Positions 57,535-64,000 of a DNA stretch of 64,000 nucleotides are shown one piece after another. This DNA comes from Persicaria tinctoria (lineage: Eukaryota; Streptophyta; Magnoliopsida; Caryophyllales; Polygonaceae). The DNA lies in the NCBI GenBank assembly GCA_037127255.1, contig JBANSL010000004.1, positions 3,100,001 through 3,164,000 on the forward strand, read 5' to 3'. The position numbers and the translations under genes were made by a program. Below the pieces are notes generated by a model. The model worked only from the letters and a program-made list of their open reading frames with translations. It was not told the DNA's origin and did not search any database. Positions within the stretch are counted from its first letter, which is position 1. Each line of letters opens with the position of its first letter.

Positions 57535-57769
57535 CTACCCCCGTCTCAAAATTTAAGTCGTTTAACTTTTTAGCACGCTTTTTAATGTGTTAAAAACTCT
57601 ATTAAATATATTTTTTTTTTCAAAATTTTTTAAGAAATTTGAAACTTATTACTAATAAGTTTGAAATTATTTTAAAAATTTTGAAAAAATAATAATATTT
57701 CATAGAGTTTTTAACACATTAAAAAGCGTGCCAAAAAGTCAAACGACCTAAATTTTGAGACGGAGGGAG
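57535..57769. mobile_element. Stowaway-like MITE (AAATTTAAGTCG subtype)
   Basis: 235 bp between TA dinucleotides. Ends are CTACCCCCGTCTCAAAATTT and AAATTTTGAGACGGAGGGAG. Arms are almost fully complementary, so this looks like a young copy. It begins about ten bases after the previous MITE. Confidence 0.9.
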
Positions 57770-57810
57770 TAATATATATCAAAGTATCGCCTTCCAACCA
57801 TGGTTTACTA

Positions 57811-58060
57811 AGGCCTCGTTTGGTATTGTTATCTTGTTATCTAGTTATTAGATATTGTTATCGATATTGGTATTGGATGATATCTTGATATCAAGTGACA
57901 CTCCCCTCCAAATTAGTATATCAAATAGGCCAAAAAATTGGAAAAATCTTATATGAAGATATGAAGTGATATCGATATTAGATTATACAAAACACTAGAT
58001 ATCATATATTAACATTGATATCTGATATCTTGATATATATAGATAACAAAAGAGCCTAAG
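57811..58060. mobile_element. Possible hAT-type MITE
   Basis: AGGCCTCGTTTGGTATTGTTATC at the left is matched by the complement of GATAACAAAAGAGCCTAAG at the right, and the inside repeats TTATCGATATTGG/TATCTTGATATC words in both directions. The TIR is imperfect. The CTAAGG-like flanks could be a target duplication but this is not certain. Confidence 0.5.
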
Positions 58061-58522
58061 GTTCTTCAAAATATGTATTGTTTTCTTTCCCTAACTTCAA
58101 AGTGATCTAAATTTTGATTTTTTGCCCATGAAAAGAAAAAGGAAAAAATACATAAATGAAACTCCACTCTCGTAACGATGAATAAGCTGAACCTTTGGGT
58201 GTCAAAAAAACAAATGCACTTAAAAAATAATGTGAATTTGAATGCACTTTTAGAGGTTTAAATTATAACATAATAATGCATGCAATCCAAACACACCCTT
58301 GAGTATTTGACCCGTTAGTCGTATTTGTATCCATTTTACTCAACAATGGGCCGAATACGGCCCAAAAGGTTATATCAAGCCCAGCCCATTAAACATTAAG
58401 GAAGTCAGCTTCTCAGTAATTGACCGATAAATGTGAAAAATGTCGACTGAAATCGGAGAGGGATAAACTCTGAATCAGATCGGAGCCGGAGAGATTCCAA
58501 TCCAGTTTCAATTCGCAACGAA
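58061..58522. other. Promoter side of the OSTC-like gene
   Basis: No gene. The 5' leader of the next gene (GA-rich, about 58440-58522) is included. Confidence 0.4.
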
Positions 58523-58999
58523 ATGGAATCCATGGATTCCCAAGATCCGATCGTTCACCTCCTCCGATTCGTCCCCTACTCCTTCCTCCGGCCGCCGCGC
58601 CTTCGCCTGAAACTCCCCACCCTAACCCTACCCTCCGCCATGACCGTCTACTCCCTCGTCCTCCTCACCTACTTCCTGGTCGTCTCCGGATTCATCTACG
58701 ACGTCATCGTCGAGCCTCCGGGGATCGGATCCACGCAGGACCGCGTCACCGGCGCCGTCCGCCCCATCGTCTTCCTCTCCGGCCGCGTCAATGGCCAGTA
58801 CATCATCGAAGGCCTCTCATCGGGGTTCATGTTCATGCTCGGCGGGATCGGGATCGTGCTCATGGACCTTGCTGTCGACCGCAACCGGCCGAAGAGCGTT
58901 AGGGTCTCGTATGCCTCCGCTGGTATTTCGTCGGTCGTGATTGCGTATGTGATGAGTATGTTGTTTCTTCGCATTAAGATCCCAGCTTACCTACGTTGA
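58523..58999 (+). CDS. OSTC/DC2-like oligosaccharyltransferase subunit
   Basis: A small multi-spanning ER membrane protein of the oligosaccharyltransferase complex, of the family that in animals links the STT3A-type enzyme to the translocon. One exon, 158 residues. A cytosolic lead with PRLRLKLPTL is followed by the family block PSAMTVYSLVLLTYFLVV (helix 1, about 41-59), IYDVIVEPPGIGS, RPIVFLSGRVNGQYIIEGL, a second helix (about 98-117) and a third (about 131-150), ending MLFLRIKIPAYLR. Length and the YDVIVEPP and VNGQYI(I/M)EGL signatures fit OSTC (149 in human). A second ATG, three codons in, is possible. The coding region is GC-rich and intronless. Confidence 0.94.
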   Translation: MESMDSQDPIVHLLRFVPYSFLRPPRLRLKLPTLTLPSAMTVYSLVLLTYFLVVSGFIYDVIVEPPGIGSTQDRVTGAVRPIVFLSGRVNGQYIIEGLSSGFMFMLGGIGIVLMDLAVDRNRPKSVRVSYASAGISSVVIAYVMSMLFLRIKIPAYLR

Positions 59000-61350
59000 T
59001 TCCTTTGATTTAGTCTACCGGTTTTAGGCCATGGATGATTGAGGACAAGTGTTGAGATTTGGCTGTTGTGATGCCTGAATTAGCTTACGTTTAGTATTGT
59101 TGAATGCTACCGACAATGAGGATTTTAAGTTGCTCTAATATAATTATATTTTGCTTTAATCTTCTTGTTTTCTGCACAATTAACAACTATCAATTTCAGT
59201 GTGTATGTGAACAAGTTAGTGGCAAGATAAGGTGAGATGTGATTTTGAAATTGGCTATATAGACTGTTGAGAATGGTGAGTATGTGACTTGGGAATCAGC
59301 TATCCTTTAGACATATTTGGTGCATTTGGGTTGCAATGGGTCTCTGCTGGTGCGATAGACATTTGGTGCAATTGTGTTGATTTTAGACAAGGGCTTGGCT
59401 GGCTTTGTGGTTTGTTGCTCATCCAAGAATGGAATATAAGTTGTTCTGATGTTATATTAGCTTTTCTCATCGTGTCTTCTGCCGTAGAAACAAATATAGG
59501 TAGATTGTTTGTCTAATCATTAATGCTTATGGTACGTTTTAGCGACTTCATTTTTTAATTGGTCTGTATTTTGGTGAGCTTCTGCTTGGTTCGGTAAAAG
59601 AAGGCTGTTTGCGTCTGTGAAGAGTCGGTTCATTTTCTTGCCATTTCTTTACTTCTCTTATTGTTAGCGGTAATGCTTTACCAGCTGCTGTGTGTTACGG
59701 TCTATTATGCTTTATCACCTGTTAGGCTGTTATCTTTCTATGTTACGATGGTATCTCTTTACCATTCTATTGGCTAGGCATATCTATTTCAAGTTGCAAC
59801 ACTTGTGTATAGCTTTTACCGGGCTTCTGAAATTGGCTGCCTTTGTGGTATATTGCTCAACAAAGAATGGAACTAATTTATTAACATAAATGGGAAAAAC
59901 CAGTTGCATCAAGAATCTAAGAAACAAAGGCAAGGGCTAGTTTGGAAGAGCTAAGATGAAGGGAGGATTGTTGAACACTTGAACTTGGTTTTGCTCCCGG
60001 TATGCCTGGCCTATGGATGGGGCCTAATGGCTCAGCTTTTGCAATGTGATTTGATCTGCTTCTACGGAATCAGAGATTGCTGCACTGATTCAGGTTGAAG
60101 TTTCTCTGTTGTTGATCATTCAATTGATTTTTGGAGAAGTTAAAATAACATAGTTTAGGTGATGAATATGTGGGAAGCTTGGCAATTGGCATGGTACAGG
60201 ATTGGGATTTAGCAGACACCCATGCAGGAGTTGATCAGGGGAGATACATTTCCCCTTGCCTAACTTTGGCTCAGTCATGTATTAAAGCTGTTGCTTAGCT
60301 TGTGATGATTATGAATTGATATTCTGATGTTAATATCTATACAAGCTGCAGAAAGTGAGTGTTAGCATCTTTACAAGCTGCACAAAGTGAGTGTCAATAT
60401 CTTCACAAGCTGCACTTTTTGCCTTCATTACATCGCATGCAGCTTGTCTTTACCACAGCTAAACCCCGTTTGGCCCTGTCCTTTTTCATTAGCTATTTTA
60501 ATTTCTGGTTCAAGGAAAGCTGTGCTGCCTCCCTTGATGATACATTCTACAAGAGTTTCAGAAATGTAGTTTTTGGGTCCTCCATTTCAGTCTTCTTCAG
60601 TTGAGCCTATTCTATGTGATTGAACAATTCACTCTTATCTCTTGTCCCTTGCATCATCTATTGCATGTCGAATTGCAGCAGATAAAATTTAGTCATTTGC
60701 CGAAGAATCCAAAATCCTGTATTTCCTACCCTAACCCTTTAGGTTTGTTTAATCCACATATGTCGTATACGACATCTGCATCACCATATCAGGTATTGTT
60801 ATTAGGTCGTAAAGTTTCCTATGATATATATCTTCGTCAAACCGAACATCAAGGGGATGTGCTCGATCCCAAACATCAGCCAACCACATTGCCCTAACCC
60901 GCCTAGATTGGTTCAAGGCAACTCGACACTTTGATAATTTGAACTATCGATGGTATTGAATTGTGTTTGCTTGTTACCAGAGTATGTTATTTATAACTTG
61001 ATGAATATCTTAACAAATACATAAATGTTTATGCAAGAGTTAAAGGTGAGGCTTTTTTGTGAGTTTCAATTAAGATGAGTTCGTAGTAGAAATTATAACC
61101 AAGTGCAATCATAGCTAGATTTCGGTCTTGCTGCATACAATTTTTGGTGTATTTGAGTAATTGAGATTGATTTTGAACAAGGTTTGACCTGATGTGGTTT
61201 TATGTTTTAATATAATGCTCGATTTGTATCAACATTTATGTTCTTCTTATACATATTTTCTTGAAAAGAAAAATACTCAGGGAAGCCTAAGTTTGTGACC
61301 TTGTTTTGCCGGAAAATGATTTAGCTTCTAAAGTATTTTCTTTCTTTTCT
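59000..61350. other. Intergenic, no confident gene
   Basis: 3' side of the OSTC-like gene, then 2 kb without a credible ORF. About 59395-59455 and 59818-59880 share GGCTTT/GCCTTTGTGGT...TTGCTCA-C-AAGAATGGAA, a weak local duplication. Host-like T-rich sequence could be transcribed but nothing proves it. Confidence 0.4.
60332..60415. repeat. Minisatellite of ~32 bp, about 2.6 copies
   Basis: Three consecutive units with the core ATCTNTACAAGCTGCA-AAAGTGAGTG; the third is cut short after AAGCTGCAC. No function is evident. Confidence 0.75.
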
Positions 61351-61359
61351 TGGTCAAAA

Positions 61360-61492
61360 CTAGTGGTTTAGTCCACCTCGCAATAAGAGAGTCGGTGCTT
61401 TCCCATAAGAAAATACTACTTTATTATCAGCATTCGAACTCCGAATATTGGTAAAAGGGTTAAAGAGTCTTCAACCAACTTACCAGTGAGTA
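61360..61492 (-). repeat. tRNA-derived SINE-like element
   Basis: On the minus strand ACTGGTAAGTTGGTTGAAG resembles an A box and GGAGTTCGAATGC, about 45 bases later, a B box. GGAAAGCACCGACTCTC follows, as in plant SINE bodies. Ends are not defined. Confidence 0.4.
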
Positions 61493-62500
61493 TTAATGTT
61501 GTGAATAATATAAGTACTCATATGAATCGTTACAGAAAACACATAGAATGTGATGAGTTTTTCCTTGAGGATTCTTAAATCTCAGTACAAAGTAAGTCGG
61601 AACAAGCCTCGAACCAGCCGGTAGAAGATAGATGATAGAGATGGATTTCGGTGGAATATTTTTGTTATTTTTGTGATAATGATAAAACTCAAATTTTGGG
61701 GGAAACAAACTGAATTTTATAAAGGATAGGTGAATAAAAACATGTGGATATGACTCACCACAAGTTCTTGAACAAAGATCAAGTACAAACAGATATTACG
61801 CACCGAAAATACAAGATCGGGCCTTCGACATGACTCATGAAGGAGATGAAGTTTTCAAGCTTCAAACTAAGGATATAAACCTGGTTTTTTGATGAAAATG
61901 GAGTGCCCTCTAATAGCTACAAGGGCTGAATAATATAGATGAAGTTTGTGGACAACTTGTGCATGATTGGGAAAAAGGTGGCTTGCATTAAAGGCAATCT
62001 TGAAGTTGTTATTTGCACAAAAGCACCAGCTGTATGGGGGGTGTATTCCTTGATGTCTTCTCTTCCCAATGTGCATTTAAATGCATGAGAAGTTTGAATT
62101 TGGATCAGATTTGTCTCCTTAATTAACAGCGGGGTTCCGGGCTTCTTGGGTTGCGGGTTGCGATATTCAATTTGTTGTAAACTTGTGAATGTTTGACCTT
62201 GATCTTCATAGTTTATGGAAATGGTTAAGAGTCCTTGAAGAAGGTCAACTTGAAGACGTCTTGCCCCAGCTCGAGTGATGGATCCGAGAGACTGCTCATT
62301 TGATGTGTCATTGGAGCTTCGGTAAATCTTGCTTCTTGATTGATCATATGTGTGATCACATCAAAATGGGAATTACGATTCTCGTTTCTCATTTAGATTT
62401 AGTTAGAATTCCATTTATTGCTAAAAAAAAGTTAGAATTTCATTTTTTGATATTAAAATGGATAAAATTTAAGATTTTTATTTATTTTCATGATTAACTA
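61493..62500. other. Intergenic, no gene seen
   Basis: No coding or clear repeat. Short open frames at 61.5-62.5 kb lack any motif. Confidence 0.4.
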
Positions 62501-62509
62501 TGTTAATGG

Positions 62510-64000
62510 GGATTCGAAAATCCAAAGAAATGAATGAAGCGCTACAAATGAAACTGCTATGGAAAACACTGGTTGAGCCGGATAATGTGTGGGTGCAGAT
62601 AATTAAGTATAAATATGTTCGTGAGGATGACATTCTTCATTAAAAGAAACAAGGTGCCACCTCCTGGCAATGGGCGAAACTTACAACTCTGATTGATAAG
62701 TTCAAAAGGGGGCTTATCTGGTCAGTCGGCACCGGGACTGCAATCAATTTCTGGTCTGATAATTGGATTACAACATCTTCTATTCGGTCTCGTGTCGATT
62801 GCCCGAGAATTGAAAACATTAATGATAAAGTTAGTGACTATATCCTCGAAGGTAAATGGTGGGAGGAGAAACTATCAGTTGTTCTCCCACACAACACGGT
62901 GGAGGAAATCCTTGACATTCCACTTCCAGTATCAAATTTTGTGGACAAATTATACGAGAGGGCTGGTTCACTACATCAAGCGCATATAAATTGGTCTCCT
63001 CCGAATCCTCAATTCTCTTAGACAACAACTCCTGGATCTGGCATCTCGACATCCCACCTAAGATAAAAAATTTCTTGTGGAAAGTTTGCCAAAACGGCCT
63101 TCCCACGACTGTTAAACTAGCCCAACGGAGGGTTCCTATCCCTCCTACATGTAACTTCTGTAATTGCCCTATGGAAGATGATGTACATTTAATATTCGAA
63201 TGTCAATACTCGAGGTCTCTCGCCAAATTCCCTAGCCACATAAACTCCGCAATAGTCAGCCGAATCACACTATCAAGGGATATAACCCCAATCATGTCAT
63301 TCATTGGGAGTAACCTACCAAATGACGCTCTTGGTAAACTTGCTTTCGCTTGGTGGACAATGTGGTACATTCGAAACCAACATGTGTTTAGGCATGCTCG
63401 AATCCCTTCGCGGGATGCCGCATTGTTGCTTATTAATACACATGAGAAAAATTGGAGTTACACTCACAAATATGACATTACATTAGAAGATAACATCAAT
63501 CCTCACTCACGAAACGACATACAACCTGCAAAGAGAAACAAAAACCGTCATATCAAGTGGCGCAAACCACCAAAAGGGACATTCAAACTCAACTTTGACG
63601 GTTCGTCTCTGGTTGATAACCGTAGTACCGCTGTGTTTGTCATCAGGGACTGGCATGGACACCCAATACACATTGGTTATAAACAACTGGGTATTAAAAC
63701 CGCACTTCAAGCAGAAGCACTAGCACTCAAACTTGGGGTACAAAAGGCCGTACAACTTCATATTGACAAAATCTACATTGAAGGAGATTCTAGCATAATT
63801 ATTAACCATCTAAATAACAAGCCGAGATGTCCATGGGAAATCGAACTCATCCTGTCAGACGTACAATCTCTTCTATCAACTATGAAAGAAATCTCTTTCA
63901 TTCATGTACCCCGTCTCGGCAATAGAGTGGCTGATAAGGTTGCACACCTTAGCCACTCTGCCAGAGGTATTGATATTTGCAACAATTCCGGTCTTACAGA
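62510..64000 (+). mobile_element. LINE (L1-type) 3' half, cut by the window end
   Basis: Plus-strand reading gives the last third of a plant LINE ORF2. KEMNEALQMKLLWKTL and GTGTAINFWSDNW are the region between RT and zf-RVT. The zf-RVT is WHLDIPPKIKNFLWKVCQNG with CNFCNCPMEDDVHLIFEC (about 63035-63210). The RNase H domain starts FKLNFDGSSL (about 63580), with QAEALALKLG, YIEGDSSIII and RVADKVAHLSH near 63940. Only a few stops or shifts break it (about 62642, and a frame change near 62960). Its RNase H end is the same family as the tails at 6.0 and 56.5 kb. The element continues beyond 64000. Confidence 0.88.

Noticed and set aside
59289..60897. Several 60-98-residue open frames downstream of the OSTC-like gene
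   Set aside because: They lack motifs, overlap one another in different frames and have AT-rich codon use unlike the confirmed genes.

Overview
The window looks like nuclear DNA of a flowering plant. It is AT-rich, with GT-AG spliced genes of plant type, plant-specific families (HY2 phytochromobilin synthase, a GASA/snakin peptide, an AUF-type F-box protein, peroxisomal serine:glyoxylate aminotransferase) and a dense eudicot-style load of transposable elements. The species cannot be named from the sequence; an asterid eudicot is a guess only.

Eight host genes can be read exon by exon with conserved reading phase: an annexin (10.2-11.7 kb, +); the mitochondrial/peroxisomal fission adaptor FIS1 (12.2-13.9 kb, -), convergent with it; a single-exon AUF1/AUF2-like F-box gene (16.6-17.7 kb, -); AGT1 (34.8-36.8 kb, -), a photorespiratory enzyme ending in a peroxisomal tripeptide; HY2 (45.6-49.6 kb, +), the plastid enzyme for the phytochrome chromophore; a pseudouridine-5'-phosphate glycosidase (51.1-54.1 kb, +); a GASA cysteine-rich secreted peptide (54.8-55.4 kb, -); and an intronless OSTC/DC2-like subunit of ER oligosaccharyltransferase (58.5-59.0 kb, +). 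A short one-helix membrane ORF (37.8-38.1 kb, -) is only a candidate. The genes belong to unrelated pathways and form no cluster.

Mobile DNA and repeats fill the rest. 0.8-5.1 kb: a Copia remnant inside an old duplication, and an intact non-autonomous LTR element (2306-4753) with 249-bp LTRs and a GATTC target duplication. 8.2-9.7 kb: a long inverted repeat that could fold into a hairpin of about 1.5 kb. 18-20 kb: nested MITEs and a local duplication. 20.8-24.9 kb: a tandem array of about 260-bp monomers in two higher-order blocks. 25.5-31.3 kb: a decayed Ty3/Gypsy element split in its reverse transcriptase by a 2.1-kb solo LTR. 39-40.3, 6.0-6.2, 56.5-57.0 and 62.5-64.0 kb: LINE fragments, the last running off the window edge. 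44.6-45.0 kb: a short element with a textbook Helitron 3' end. Stowaway-like MITEs sharing a CTCCCTCCG terminus occur throughout, including an oppositely oriented near-identical pair at 0.3 and 33 kb.

No CRISPR, rRNA gene, intact tRNA gene or clearly new gene system was seen. The best candidates for undescribed biology are the 1.5-kb inverted repeat, the higher-order repeat array and the complete non-autonomous LTR element.
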